A DNA stretch of 64,000 nt, from positions 1-64,000 of the forward strand of contig NZ_JRVC01000011.1 in the NCBI RefSeq assembly GCF_000807925.1. Direction: 5' to 3'. This document shows positions 1 through 8,277 of the stretch, in pieces (within the stretch, counting starts at the first letter, position 1; every line of letters starts with the position of its first letter). The notes below the pieces were generated by a model, which worked only from the letters and a program-made list of their open reading frames with translations, was not told where the DNA came from and ran no database searches. The position numbers and the translations under genes were made by a program. The DNA is from Novosphingobium subterraneum (GTDB lineage: Bacteria > Pseudomonadota > Alphaproteobacteria > Sphingomonadales > Sphingomonadaceae).

Positions 1-80
1 GTCTGGGTGGGGGCGGCCTGCCCGGTCTGGGTTCGGGCGGCTTGCCGGGCAATCTCGGCGACCTGCTCAAGAAGAAGTGA
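1..80 (+). CDS. ffh: Signal recognition particle GTPase Ffh, C-terminal end only (partial)
   Basis: Only the last 25 codons are in the window. The reading frame starting at base 3 encodes a glycine/leucine/proline-rich tail ending in LGDLLKKK and a TGA stop. This is the flexible C-terminus typical of alphaproteobacterial Ffh, the SRP54 protein that targets nascent membrane proteins to FtsY and SecYEG. The assignment rests on that tail plus its position 45 bases upstream of rpsP: ffh-rpsP-rimM-trmD-rplS is a well known order in this group. The GTPase and M domains lie outside the window. Confidence 0.7.
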   Translation, partial: LGGGGLPGLGSGGLPGNLGDLLKKK

Positions 81-125
81 TTTCGAGTTTCGCAGTTCAC
101 ACAGTTTGATTGAAAGGTAGTTCAA

Positions 126-554
126 ATGTCCGTTTCTATGCGTCTTTCGCGCGGTGGTTCGAAGAAGCGCCCGTATTACAAGATCGTCGTTTCCAACAGC
201 CGCGCCCCGCGTGACGGCAAGTACCTCGAGCAGGTCGGCACCTACAACCCGCTGCTCGCCAAGGACGACGAGAACCGCGTGCGCCTGGTCGAAGACCGCG
301 TGCGTTACTGGATCGGCGTTGGCGCGCAGCCGACCGATCGCGTTGCCCGCATGCTCGACAAGGCTGGCATCAAGGAGCGCAAGCCCACCAACAACCCGCA
401 GGCTGGCGAACCCGGCAAGAAGGCCAAGGAGCGCGCCGAGGAAAAGGCCGAGAAGGCTCGTGAAGCTGCTGAAGCCGCTGCTGCCGCCTCGGCTGCTCCG
501 GCCGAGGAAGCTCCGGCTGCCGAAGCTGCTGCTGAAGAGCAGACGGAAGCCTGA
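126..554 (+). CDS. rpsP: 30S ribosomal protein S16
   Basis: Ribosomal protein S16 of the small subunit, involved in assembly of the 16S rRNA 5' domain. The N-terminal region has the family pattern: [18 protein letters not shown] near residues 5-22, GTYNPL near 39, and the DRV..W...GAQP segment near 57-70. At 142 residues it is much longer than the usual 80-90, because a highly charged Lys/Glu/Ala-rich tail starts near residue 90. Such tails occur in some alphaproteobacterial S16 proteins. The ATG at 126 is preceded by GAAAGG. The gene heads a run with rimM, trmD and rplS. Confidence 0.97.
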   Translation: MSVSMRLSRGGSKKRPYYKIVVSNSRAPRDGKYLEQVGTYNPLLAKDDENRVRLVEDRVRYWIGVGAQPTDRVARMLDKAGIKERKPTNNPQAGEPGKKAKERAEEKAEKAREAAEAAAAASAAPAEEAPAAEAAAEEQTEA

Positions 555-556
555 TC

Positions 557-1054
557 TTGCGCGACCGGCCCGTCACGCTCGCCGCCATCACTGGCGCACA
601 TGGGGTGACGGGCGAGGTCCGCTTGAAGCTGTTCGGTGAAGGCGTGGCGGCGCTCAAGCGCTACCGCGCCTTCAACGATTCTGGCGATGGTTCTGGGCTG
701 ACCGTCGTAAAGCTGAAGGACGACGGCAAGGGCGGCGCGATCGCCCGCTTTGCCGAAGTGCCCGATCGCACAGCGGCGGAGAAGCTGCGCGGCACGGCGC
801 TGACCGTGCGCCGCTCGGAAATGCCGCCCCTGCCCGAGGGCGAGTACTATCACGCCGACCTGATCGGCCTGCCGGCAGTCTCGACCGATGGCGAGGCGCT
901 TGGCGAATGCATCGCGGTCGAGAACTTCGGCGCGGGCGACGTGATCGAGATTCGCAAGGCCGATGGCAAGAAGTTCATGGTGCCGATGAAACCGCAAGCG
1001 GTTCCGGAATGGACCGACGAGCGGATTGTGATTGAGGCGGGCTGGGTCGAGTAG
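557..1054 (+). CDS. rimM: Ribosome maturation factor RimM
   Basis: RimM assists late assembly of the 30S head by binding S19. The 165-residue protein has the expected length, an N-terminal beta-barrel (ITGAHGVTGEVRLK near residues 11-24) and a C-terminal PRC-barrel (YYHADLIGLP near 97-106, then the VPMKPQAVPEWT region near 143-154). The start is a TTG only 2 bases after the rpsP stop, which suggests translational coupling. The stop codon lies at the edge of the palindrome that probably controls the downstream vapBC pair. Confidence 0.95.
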   Translation: MRDRPVTLAAITGAHGVTGEVRLKLFGEGVAALKRYRAFNDSGDGSGLTVVKLKDDGKGGAIARFAEVPDRTAAEKLRGTALTVRRSEMPPLPEGEYYHADLIGLPAVSTDGEALGECIAVENFGAGDVIEIRKADGKKFMVPMKPQAVPEWTDERIVIEAGWVE

Positions 1055-1074
1055 TATATACGTCGCGTATATAC
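1054..1074 (+). promoter_or_regulatory. Palindromic operator of vapBC
   Basis: A perfect inverted repeat with 9-base arms (GTATATACG and CGTATATAC) around a 3-base centre. It lies between the rimM stop, whose last base it shares, and the ribosome-binding site GGAGG of vapB. AbrB-type VapB antitoxins usually bind such a palindrome to repress their own operon with VapC. The AT-rich repeat stands out in high-GC surroundings. The function is inferred from position and symmetry. Confidence 0.7.
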
Positions 1075-1084
1075 GGAGGCCGTG

Positions 1085-1444
1085 ATGGCACAAGACGACA
1101 AGGTCCGCGAAGAACGCAAGAAATTCAACATGCGGGTGTTCGGTTCTGCCCCTTGGCTGAAAGCCATCGAGAAGCAGCGTCACCGCACCAAGGTGTTCAG
1201 GTCGGGTAACTCTCTTGCCGTCCGCATCCCGGCTGGCACCAAGCTTTCCGCCGGAATGGAGATGGACCTTTTGGTCGAGGATGGGCAGTTCCTGTCCTAC
1301 GAGCCTGTCGAGCAGCCCAAGCGGATGTTCAATATCGACAAGGTGGCGGGGTCGGCTACGAGCCTGAAGCCGATCCGGCGCGAGGATCGTATTTTCGAAG
1401 ACCGCCCGCTGCGCAGTCGTGACTCTTCAAAGGACGAGCAGTGA
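1085..1444 (+). CDS. vapB: VapB-type antitoxin (AbrB/SpoVT fold)
   Basis: Antitoxin of a type II toxin-antitoxin pair; it should bind and neutralise VapC and repress the operon through the upstream palindrome. The swapped-hairpin AbrB domain is recognisable around residues 36-60 (KVFRSGNSLAVRIP), followed by an acidic/basic tail that would wrap the toxin. At 119 residues it is longer than most VapB proteins because about 35 residues precede the AbrB domain. The ATG at 1085 is chosen over the GTG at 1082 because GGAGG at 1075-1079 is then properly spaced. It overlaps vapC by 4 bases. Confidence 0.88.
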   Translation: MAQDDKVREERKKFNMRVFGSAPWLKAIEKQRHRTKVFRSGNSLAVRIPAGTKLSAGMEMDLLVEDGQFLSYEPVEQPKRMFNIDKVAGSATSLKPIRREDRIFEDRPLRSRDSSKDEQ

Positions 1445-1815
1445 AGTACCTGCTCGACAGCAACATCATCATCGCACTGGTCATGAACCAGGATTCGGGC
1501 GTCTATGCACGTGCATCGCAATGCGAGGCGGGTGAGATGGTGACGTCCGCCGTTTGCTATGCCGAAGTCGCCTACGGTTCTGCAAACGAGAAGCCGCCTG
1601 CGACTGAACAGCTTCGCGCGCTTGTCGAGGAAGTGCCCATACTGGACTTCGATTTCAAGGCGGCGCAGGCTTATGCCACACTCCCGTTCAAGCGCGCGAG
1701 CTATGACCGGCTGATCGCGGCGCATGCACTGTCACACGGGTTGATCGTGGTGACGGACAACGAGGCGGACTTCCGGGATGTGCCGGGGCTGGTGGTTGAG
1801 AACTGGACGGATTGA
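1441..1815 (+). CDS. vapC: VapC-type toxin, PIN-domain ribonuclease
   Basis: PIN-domain endoribonuclease toxin; family members cleave tRNA or rRNA. All acidic metal-binding positions are visible in the 124 residues: Asp6 in LLDSN, Glu42 in CYAEVAYG, Asp89 in YDRLIAAHA and Asp106/Asp110 in TDNEADF, so the toxin is probably active. The GTG start overlaps the vapB stop (GTGA), the usual coupling in these pairs. The pair sits inside the rimM-trmD interval of a ribosomal operon, an unusual place for a toxin-antitoxin locus. Confidence 0.93.
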   Translation: MKYLLDSNIIIALVMNQDSGVYARASQCEAGEMVTSAVCYAEVAYGSANEKPPATEQLRALVEEVPILDFDFKAAQAYATLPFKRASYDRLIAAHALSHGLIVVTDNEADFRDVPGLVVENWTD

Positions 1816-2165
1816 TGTTCGATCTCAGCTCCCTCTGTGATGTATCTGGAGCCGACGAGTTACTCGTTGCCGCATGTACGGCGTTCATTGGCGCTGTTTT
1901 AGGGGCGGGAGCGAAGGTCTTGCCGTCCCTCGTTTGGCTCGGTCCACCGATTGAGCCGGTGTCCTTATCCGGCTTCGGGCTGGGCTGTCTTACTCCCATT
2001 GGATTGACCATCGCGCTAGCTGTCGTAGTCTCCATGATCGTGCCCGGCGTAGAAGAGTGCGCATCTAGCGATGTCATTGGCTATCCGCTGTTGGCGCTTC
2101 TGTTGGGCCCAGTCTCGATCTACGGGGCATTCTTCCTGACCTCCAAATTCAGTAGATTCAAATGA
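1815..2165 (+). CDS. Small inner-membrane protein of unknown function
   Basis: I do not recognise a family. The 116-residue product looks like an integral membrane protein with hydrophobic stretches around residues 14-35, 45-75 and 88-108, and few charged residues. The ATG at 1815 shares a base with the vapC stop (TGATG), and the stop overlaps the trmD start (ATGA). It is therefore translationally coupled on both sides and forms part of the block inserted between rimM and trmD. It may be cargo that travelled with vapBC. Confidence 0.6.
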   Translation: MFDLSSLCDVSGADELLVAACTAFIGAVLGAGAKVLPSLVWLGPPIEPVSLSGFGLGCLTPIGLTIALAVVVSMIVPGVEECASSDVIGYPLLALLLGPVSIYGAFFLTSKFSRFK

Positions 2166-2902
2166 CCTTCGCCGCCACCGTCCTGACCCTCTACCCCGAG
2201 ATGTTCCCGGGTCCGCTCGGCGTCAGCCTTGCCGGACGCGCGTTGCGTGAGGGGACGTGGGCGATGGATGCGGTGCAGATCCGGGACTTTGCCATCGACA
2301 GGCACAAGACCGTTGACGACACGCCGGCAGGCGGCGGGGCGGGGATGGTGTTGCGGGTGGATGTGCTCGCCAAGGCGATCGACCATGCGCGGGAAGAGCA
2401 TCCCGGCTGCCCGGTGATCGCCATGACGCCGCGCGGCAAGCCGCTGACGCAGGAGCGGGTGCGGGAGCTTGCCGAGGGGCCGGGCGTGATCGTCCTGTGT
2501 GGCCGTTTCGAGGGCTTCGACGAGCGCATTTTCGAAGGCCGCGACGTCGAGGAAGTCTCGGTCGGCGATATTGTTTTGTCCGGCGGCGAATGTGCCGCGC
2601 TGATGCTGCTGGACGCTTGCATTCGGCTGCTTCCCGGCGTAATGGGCGCGGCTTCTAGCGGGCATGAGGAGTCGTTCGAGAACGGCCTCCTCGAATACCC
2701 GCACTATACCCGACCCCAGGAATGGGAAGGGCGCACGATCCCTGAAGTGCTGCGATCGGGGGATCATGCGAAGATCGCGGCTTGGCGCAAGTCACAGTCC
2801 GAGATCGATACACGGTTACGCAGGCCGGACCTTTGGGAGCGCCACATCGGCGTTCGGGTCCAGTCTGCCTCTGGCGCGCAGCATGAAGTGCAGGATGATT
2901 GA
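2162..2902 (+). CDS. trmD: tRNA (guanine37-N1)-methyltransferase TrmD
   Basis: SPOUT-class methyltransferase that makes m1G37 next to the anticodon and prevents +1 frameshifting. The 246-residue length fits. The family signatures are present: GGGAGMVLR near residues 58-66, [12 protein letters not shown] near 113-124 and the knot loop with [13 protein letters not shown] near 140-152. The ATG start overlaps the upstream membrane-protein stop by 4 bases. Essential in most bacteria. Confidence 0.97.
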   Translation: MTFAATVLTLYPEMFPGPLGVSLAGRALREGTWAMDAVQIRDFAIDRHKTVDDTPAGGGAGMVLRVDVLAKAIDHAREEHPGCPVIAMTPRGKPLTQERVRELAEGPGVIVLCGRFEGFDERIFEGRDVEEVSVGDIVLSGGECAALMLLDACIRLLPGVMGAASSGHEESFENGLLEYPHYTRPQEWEGRTIPEVLRSGDHAKIAAWRKSQSEIDTRLRRPDLWERHIGVRVQSASGAQHEVQDD

Positions 2903-2904
2903 AA

Positions 2905-3273
2905 ATGAACCTGATTCAGCAGCTTGAAGCTGAAGCAATCGCCGAATTCAAGGCGAAGAAGGAAATTCCGGACTTCCGCGCTGGCGATACTGTCCGCGTT
3001 GGCGTGCGCGTCGTCGAAGGCGAGCGTACCCGCGTCCAGGCCTACGAAGGCGTGTGCATCGCGCGTTCGAACCGTGGCCTCGGCTCGAACTTCACCGTTC
3101 GCAAGATTTCGTTCGGCGAAGGCGTGGAGCGCGTGTTCCCGCTCTACTCGCCCAACATCGATTCGATTACCGTGGTGCGCCGTGGTGTCGTGCGTCGTGC
3201 GAAGCTCTACTACCTTCGCGGCCGCACGGGTAAATCGGCGCGTATTGCTGAGCGTAAGGTCACCAAGGCCTGA
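2905..3273 (+). CDS. rplS: 50S ribosomal protein L19
   Basis: Large-subunit protein at the 30S-50S interface. The 122-residue product starts with the canonical [10 protein letters not shown] and carries the conserved [22 protein letters not shown] and [11 protein letters not shown] segments. The ATG at 2905 is preferred to an in-frame TTG at 2899 because it gives the usual N-terminus. It is last in the rpsP operon and is followed by a strong intrinsic terminator. Confidence 0.97.
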   Translation: MNLIQQLEAEAIAEFKAKKEIPDFRAGDTVRVGVRVVEGERTRVQAYEGVCIARSNRGLGSNFTVRKISFGEGVERVFPLYSPNIDSITVVRRGVVRRAKLYYLRGRTGKSARIAERKVTKA

Positions 3274-3305
3274 GCAACGCCCCGACGCGGATAACGTGTT
3301 CAGAA

Positions 3306-3338
3306 AGGCGTCCTGGCTCAGAGCCAGGGCGCCTTTTC
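3306..3338 (+). terminator. Rho-independent terminator of the rpsP-rplS operon
   Basis: A 14-base arm starting AGGCGTCCTGG pairs with its complement starting GAGCCAGG (one G-U pair) and runs into TTTTCTG. It lies 33 bases after the rplS stop. Confidence 0.9.
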
Positions 3339-3426
3339 TGCTTTCATACGCAACCATTTCGGGCCACCTAGGCGCATCGCAAACACGCCCCGGACGTGGA
3401 GCCGGGCCAGAGGATACCGAAAACCC

Positions 3427-5697
3427 ATGCGTCACTTCCGCCTGCTCGCCGCCTGCGCGCTTGTCTCTTTCGTCGCTGCGCCTGCGCTTGCCCAACAGGG
3501 AACCCCGATGACCACTGCCGAGTCCGCTCCAGCCCCGGCCGAAGCGAAAGACCTGACGTTCGAGCGCGTGTTCGCCAGTCCGAGCCTCAATGGCCCGGCG
3601 CCGCGGGCGGTGAAGCTATCGCCCGATGGTCGCTACCTGACGCTGCTGCGCAACCGCGCCGACGACCGGGAGCGCTATGACCTGTGGGGCTTCGACCGCC
3701 AGACGGCTGAGTGGAAGATGCTGGTGGATTCGCTCAAGCTCTCGTCCGGCCGCCAGTTGAGCGAGGCCGAGAAGATGCAGCGCGAACGCCAGCGCATCGG
3801 CGATCTCAAGGGCATCGTGTCGTACGAGTGGAGCGCGGACGGCAAGTCTGTGCTGGTGCCGGTGGACGGCGATCTGCTGCTGGCCGGGCTCGACGGATCG
3901 CTGCGCAAGGTTGAAGGAACCAAGGGGGGCGAGCTGACGCCGAAGCTGGGGCCGAAGGGCGAGCACATCGCCTTTGTGCGCGACCGCCGTCTGTGGGCAG
4001 GGCCGGTGACCGGTGGGGCAGCGCAGGCGATCACACCGGAAGAGGCGAATGCCGACGTCCATTGGGGCGAGGCCGAGTTTGTCGCACAGGAGGAAATGAA
4101 CCGCTTCAACGGCTTCTGGTGGTCTCCCGATGAAAGCCGCATCGCGGTAGAGCGCTTTGACGAAAGCATGGTCGGCGTGGTCACGCGCGCCGCTATCGGT
4201 GCGGAAGGCACCAAGACTTTCGATCAGCGCTATCCGGCTGCGGGCACGCCCAACGCCGAAGTCTCGCTCTACGTGATGGGGCCGGATGGCTCGAACCGCG
4301 TGCAGGTCGATCTGGGCAAGGACAAGGACATCTACCTCGCCCGCGTCGACTGGGCGCCCGATGGCAAGACGCTCTACGTCCAGCGCATGAACCGTGAGCA
4401 GACCGTGCTCGACATGCTCAAGGTCGATCCTGCGACCGGTAAGTCGAGCGTGCTGTTCAGCGAGAAGGCGGCGGACAGGCACTGGATCGATCTTTCGGAC
4501 AGCTATCGCTTTCTTTCGGACGGCAGCCTTGTCTGGTGGTCGCAGCGCGATGGCTTCGGGCATCTGTACCGCTTCAACAAGGGCAAGTGGAGCCAGCTGA
4601 CCAAGGGTGAGTGGGTCGTCACCGGCCTGGTCAGCGTCGACGAGAAGGGCGGCAAGCTTTACCTGACGGGCACCAAGGACGACGTTCTGGCGCAACAGGT
4701 CTATGCGATGGATCTCAAGGCGCCGGGCAAGCTGACCCGTCTTACCGAACTCGGCTGGGTCAACAGCGCGGGCATGGACAAGAGCGGCCAGACGCTGATG
4801 ATCACGCGATCGTCGGACGCACAGCCGGCGCAGTCCTATATTGCGGACACCACGGGCAAGCGCCTGGCGTGGATCGAGGAGAACAAGGTCACTGGCTCGC
4901 ACCCCTATGCGCCCTACCTTGCCAGCCATCGTCCCGCGCAATTCGGCACCATCCCAGCGGCTGATGGCACGCCGCTGCACTACATGATGATCACGCCACC
5001 GCTGGAACCCGGCAAGAAGTACCCGGTGTTCACCTACCACTACGGCGGGCCGACCGCGCAAGTGGTAGCCAAGGGCTTCCAGGGCGCGCTGGCACAGGCG
5101 ATTGTCGACAAGGGCTACATCTACTTCGCGATCGACAATCGCGGGTCGGAGAACCGCGGCGTGAAGTTCGCCTCGGCGCTGCACCACGCGATGGGCACGG
5201 TCGAGGTCGAGGACCAGCTGGCAGGCGCCAACTGGCTGAAGAAGCAGAACTTCGTCGATGCCGACAAGATCAGCACCTTCGGCTGGTCTTATGGCGGCTA
5301 CATGTCGATCAAGATGCTCGAGGCCAATCCAGGCGCCTATGCGGCGGGCATTGCCGTGGCGCCGGTGACCAAGTGGCAGATGTACGACACGACCTATACC
5401 GAGCGTTACCTGGGCGATCCGAACAAGCTGCCGCAAGTCTACGAGAAGTCGAACGCGCTGGCCGACACCGGCAAGATAAGCGATCCGCTGCTCGTCATCC
5501 ACGGCATGGCCGACGACAACGTGGTGTTCGAGAATGCGTCGGCGATCATCGCCAAGATGCAGGCCGAGGCGGTGCCGTTCGAGATGATGCTCTATCCCGG
5601 CTACACGCACCGCATCAGCGGGCCGAAGGTGAGCCAGCACTTGTACGAGACGATTTTCCGCTTCCTTGACCGTAATGGCGCAGGGAGTGGCAAGTAG
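3427..5697 (+). CDS. Secreted S9-family dipeptidyl peptidase (DPP IV-like)
   Basis: Periplasmic or secreted serine exopeptidase of the prolyl oligopeptidase family, DPP IV subgroup, that removes N-terminal dipeptides. A signal peptide (residues 1-22, ending APALAQQ) precedes a beta-propeller domain to about residue 490 and an alpha/beta-hydrolase domain. Catalytic Ser621 lies in GWSYGGYM, Asp696 in MADDNV and His728 in GYTHR. The glutamate pair of DPP IV enzymes that binds the substrate N-terminus is seen in FVAQEEMNRFNG near 218-229. The 756-residue length is normal. It stands alone between a terminator and the hairpin-rich asd leader. Confidence 0.94.
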   Translation: MRHFRLLAACALVSFVAAPALAQQGTPMTTAESAPAPAEAKDLTFERVFASPSLNGPAPRAVKLSPDGRYLTLLRNRADDRERYDLWGFDRQTAEWKMLVDSLKLSSGRQLSEAEKMQRERQRIGDLKGIVSYEWSADGKSVLVPVDGDLLLAGLDGSLRKVEGTKGGELTPKLGPKGEHIAFVRDRRLWAGPVTGGAAQAITPEEANADVHWGEAEFVAQEEMNRFNGFWWSPDESRIAVERFDESMVGVVTRAAIGAEGTKTFDQRYPAAGTPNAEVSLYVMGPDGSNRVQVDLGKDKDIYLARVDWAPDGKTLYVQRMNREQTVLDMLKVDPATGKSSVLFSEKAADRHWIDLSDSYRFLSDGSLVWWSQRDGFGHLYRFNKGKWSQLTKGEWVVTGLVSVDEKGGKLYLTGTKDDVLAQQVYAMDLKAPGKLTRLTELGWVNSAGMDKSGQTLMITRSSDAQPAQSYIADTTGKRLAWIEENKVTGSHPYAPYLASHRPAQFGTIPAADGTPLHYMMITPPLEPGKKYPVFTYHYGGPTAQVVAKGFQGALAQAIVDKGYIYFAIDNRGSENRGVKFASALHHAMGTVEVEDQLAGANWLKKQNFVDADKISTFGWSYGGYMSIKMLEANPGAYAAGIAVAPVTKWQMYDTTYTERYLGDPNKLPQVYEKSNALADTGKISDPLLVIHGMADDNVVFENASAIIAKMQAEAVPFEMMLYPGYTHRISGPKVSQHLYETIFRFLDRNGAGSGK

Positions 5698-5707
5698 CCT
5701 CACTTCA

Positions 5708-5786
5708 TGGGCCTAAAGCCCAAAACACTTGGCTGGTCGGAACCAGCCGCTAGGGAACGGCCCGTCCGCTGTTGAAGGGCGGGCCG
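5708..5786 (+). promoter_or_regulatory. Three consecutive hairpins between the peptidase gene and asd
   Basis: Three inverted repeats follow each other: TGGGC/GCCCA at 5708-5722, GGCTGGT/ACCAGCC with a 4-base loop at 5731-5748, and CGGCCCG/CGGGCCG at 5758-5786. None has a good T-tract on the plus strand, so they may be a Rho-independent-like terminator cluster for the peptidase gene or a structured asd leader. Confidence 0.4.
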
Positions 5787-5802
5787 CAGGAAGGGAATGG
5801 AA

Positions 5803-6828
5803 ATGGGTTACCGGGTTGTAGTGGTCGGTGCGACGGGGAATGTGGGCCGCGAGATGCTCAACATTCTGGCCGAGCGCGAGTTTCCCTGCGACGAGATCGC
5901 GGCGGTTGCTTCGTCGCGTTCGCAGGGCACCGAGATCGAGTTCGGCGAAACGGGCAGGATGCTGAAAGTCCAGAACGTCGACAATTTCGATTTCACCGGC
6001 TGGGACATTGCCCTGTTCGCAGCGGGTTCGGGCCCGACGCAGGTTCATGCCCCCCGCGCTGCCGCCGCAGGCTGCGTAGTGATCGACAACTCGTCGCTCT
6101 ACCGCATGGACCCGGACGTGCCGCTGATCGTGCCCGAGGTTAACCCGGATGCAATCGACGGCTATACCGCGAAGAACATCATCGCCAATCCGAACTGCTC
6201 GACCGCGCAGATGGTCGTTGCATTGAAGCCGCTGCACGATGCTGCGAAGATCAAGCGCGTCGTCGTCTCGACCTATCAGTCGGTTTCCGGCGCGGGCAAG
6301 GAAGGCATGGACGAGCTGTTCGAACAGAGCCGTGCGATCTTCGTCGGCGACCCGGTCGAGCCCAGGAAGTTCACCAAGCAGATCGCCTTCAACGTGATCC
6401 CGCACATCGACGTCTTCCTTGACGATGGTTCGACCAAGGAAGAGTGGAAGATGGTCGCCGAAACCAAGAAGATCCTCGATCCCAAGGTCAAGGTCACGGC
6501 CACCTGCGTGCGCGTGCCGGTGTTCATCGGTCACTCGGAATCGCTGAATATCGAGTTCGAGAACGAGATTTCGGCCGAGGAAGCGCAGAACATCCTGCGC
6601 GAAGCGCCGGGCGTGATGCTGATCGACAAGCGCGAGAACGGCGGATACGTGACGCCGGTCGAATGCGTGGGCGATTTCGCCACTTTCGTTTCGCGCGTGC
6701 GCGAGGATTCGACCATCGACAATGGCCTGAACATCTGGTGCGTTTCGGACAACCTGCGCAAGGGTGCGGCACTGAACGCGGTGCAGATCGCCGAGCTGCT
6801 CGGCCGTCGCCACCTCAAGAAGGGCTGA
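5803..6828 (+). CDS. asd: Aspartate-semialdehyde dehydrogenase
   Basis: Reduces aspartyl phosphate to aspartate semialdehyde with NADPH, the branch point to lysine/diaminopimelate, threonine and methionine. The N-terminus has the dinucleotide loop VVGATGNVGREML. The catalytic cysteine lies in NPNCSTAQ (codon 6196-6198) and the conserved TYQSVSGAGK follows. The length of about 341 residues fits the family. I place the start at ATG 5803 rather than 5797, because AGGAAGGG at 5788-5795 is then correctly spaced and the N-terminus matches the family. dapA, which uses the product, is at 39630. Confidence 0.95.
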   Translation: MGYRVVVVGATGNVGREMLNILAEREFPCDEIAAVASSRSQGTEIEFGETGRMLKVQNVDNFDFTGWDIALFAAGSGPTQVHAPRAAAAGCVVIDNSSLYRMDPDVPLIVPEVNPDAIDGYTAKNIIANPNCSTAQMVVALKPLHDAAKIKRVVVSTYQSVSGAGKEGMDELFEQSRAIFVGDPVEPRKFTKQIAFNVIPHIDVFLDDGSTKEEWKMVAETKKILDPKVKVTATCVRVPVFIGHSESLNIEFENEISAEEAQNILREAPGVMLIDKRENGGYVTPVECVGDFATFVSRVREDSTIDNGLNIWCVSDNLRKGAALNAVQIAELLGRRHLKKG

Positions 6829-6835
6829 TCATCGC

Positions 6836-7588
6836 ATGACGGAAGCAACCACCGAGTTCTTCCCAGGCTTTGGCGGAGCGCAATTGGCGCTGCATCGCTT
6901 AGGCGCGGGAAGACCGGTGGTGCTTCTGCATGGCCTGTTTTCCTCCGCCGAGGTCAACTGGATCAAGTTCGGAACGGCGGCGAAGCTGGTCGAGGCGGGC
7001 TTCGAATGCCTGATGCCCGATCTGCGCGTGCATGGGCACAGCGCTGCACCGCATGACCCGGCCGCCTATCCCCAGGACGTGCTGGTGCGCGATCTTGAGG
7101 CTTTGGTGGCGCATCTTGGCCTGACAGACTTCGATCTTGTCGGTTTTTCGCTGGGCTCGCGAACCGCAGCGCGCGCAGTGATTGGTGGCATGAGACCGCG
7201 CAAGCTGGTTCTTTCGGGCATGGGACTCGAAGGGCTTGCCGGCTGGGCGCGGCGGCAGGACTTCTTCCTCGACGTCATCAATCGGTTCGGCACCATCAAG
7301 CGCGACGATCCGGCATACTTCTCGCAGCAGTTCCTAAAGACCATGGGCGTTGACCGGCTGGCGGCGCGGATGCTGCTCGGCACCATGGCGGACACCGATC
7401 CGGCAGAGCTTTCCGCGATTACCATGCCCACACAGGTGCTGTGCGGCGATCAGGACAATGACAATGGATCGGCCGAACGGTTGGCCGAAGCCCTACCCGA
7501 TGCGACGCTGACGTTCATCCCCGGCACGCATATGAGTTGCGTGACACGTCCGGAAATGGGGGAGCGTCTGGCCGAATTCCTCGCCTGA
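6836..7588 (+). CDS. Alpha/beta hydrolase
   Basis: A 250-residue single-domain alpha/beta hydrolase with the oxyanion motif LLHGLFSS near residue 30, nucleophile Ser in GFSLGSRTA near residue 104, a likely catalytic Asp in CGDQDNDNG near 204 and the His in PGTHMS near 229. There is no signal peptide, so it is cytosolic. It starts 7 bases after asd and probably shares its transcript. The substrate cannot be told from sequence; esterases of this type are common in sphingomonads. Confidence 0.85.
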   Translation: MTEATTEFFPGFGGAQLALHRLGAGRPVVLLHGLFSSAEVNWIKFGTAAKLVEAGFECLMPDLRVHGHSAAPHDPAAYPQDVLVRDLEALVAHLGLTDFDLVGFSLGSRTAARAVIGGMRPRKLVLSGMGLEGLAGWARRQDFFLDVINRFGTIKRDDPAYFSQQFLKTMGVDRLAARMLLGTMADTDPAELSAITMPTQVLCGDQDNDNGSAERLAEALPDATLTFIPGTHMSCVTRPEMGERLAEFLA

Positions 7589-7695
7589 GGGGACGCAAAA
7601 AAGGTTGTCAGAGCCCTCTTGCCGACAGCGTGCAATGATGGCAGCTTCGATCCCACAAACGAACGGGCCGGCAAGAGCCCTTTTCGGGATTGAGA

Positions 7696-8181
7696 ATGCG
7701 AATGATCTGGAAGAGCCTGCTGGCGGCGGCTGCCGTCAGCGTTCTTGCCCCTTCGGCAGCTGAGGCGGCAACTGCCACCGTCAGCGCGGTAAAGCCCGAA
7801 GGTGTGGCTGAAGCGTTGAAGAACCTGGGGTATACTGCCGAACTCGCCAAAGACGCCAACGGCGATCCACTGATCAACACAGAGATCGGGGGCTGGCAGG
7901 CAGCGCTGCTGTTTTACGAATGCAACGAAAAGACCCATGACGGGTGCCAGTCGCTGCAATTCGTGGCGAATTTCACGCCCGAGAAGAAGTTCACTGCCGA
8001 AGACGCCGTGCGCTTCAACCGCAATACCCGTTTTGCCTCGGTCTCACTGGGCAAGGACGATGCCGTGATGATGACATGGGACATGGTCACCGGGAAGGGC
8101 ATAGACTTCGAGGTTTTCTCCAACTCGGTCGATATGTTCCGCAGCGCCATGGATACGCTGGGCGCGGAAGTCTTCAAGTAA
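7696..8181 (+). CDS. YbjN-domain secreted protein
   Basis: A 161-residue protein with a signal peptide (hydrophobic stretch, then SAAEAA near residue 25) and a single YbjN-like domain; the GGWQAALLFYEC segment near 60-72 and the FNRNTRFASVSLG segment fit that family. YbjN proteins have a chaperone-like fold; their role in alphaproteobacteria is not established. ATG 7696 is preferred to the upstream in-frame TTG at 7690. It is followed by an intrinsic terminator and converges on amn. Confidence 0.75.
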   Translation: MRMIWKSLLAAAAVSVLAPSAAEAATATVSAVKPEGVAEALKNLGYTAELAKDANGDPLINTEIGGWQAALLFYECNEKTHDGCQSLQFVANFTPEKKFTAEDAVRFNRNTRFASVSLGKDDAVMMTWDMVTGKGIDFEVFSNSVDMFRSAMDTLGAEVFK

Positions 8182-8226
8182 TCAGGACCCCGCTTCGGCC
8201 ACCCCGAAGCGAAGGGACGCAACCTC

Positions 8227-8272
8227 GGCAATCCGCAAGCAGGGCTAGCTGCTTCGGATTGCCTTTTCTTTT
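8227..8272 (+). terminator. Intrinsic terminator after the YbjN gene
   Basis: GGCAATCC pairs with GGATTGCC and the inner AAGCAG with CTGCTT around a GGCTAG loop, followed by TTTTCTTTT. It lies just before the convergent amn stop. Confidence 0.88.
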
Positions 8273-8277
8273 GTGAC

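Noticed and set aside
3616..5703. A 695-codon open frame on the minus strand
   Set aside because: It lies fully antisense to the dipeptidyl peptidase gene, encodes Arg/His/Leu-rich sequence without domains, and is a typical high-GC shadow frame.
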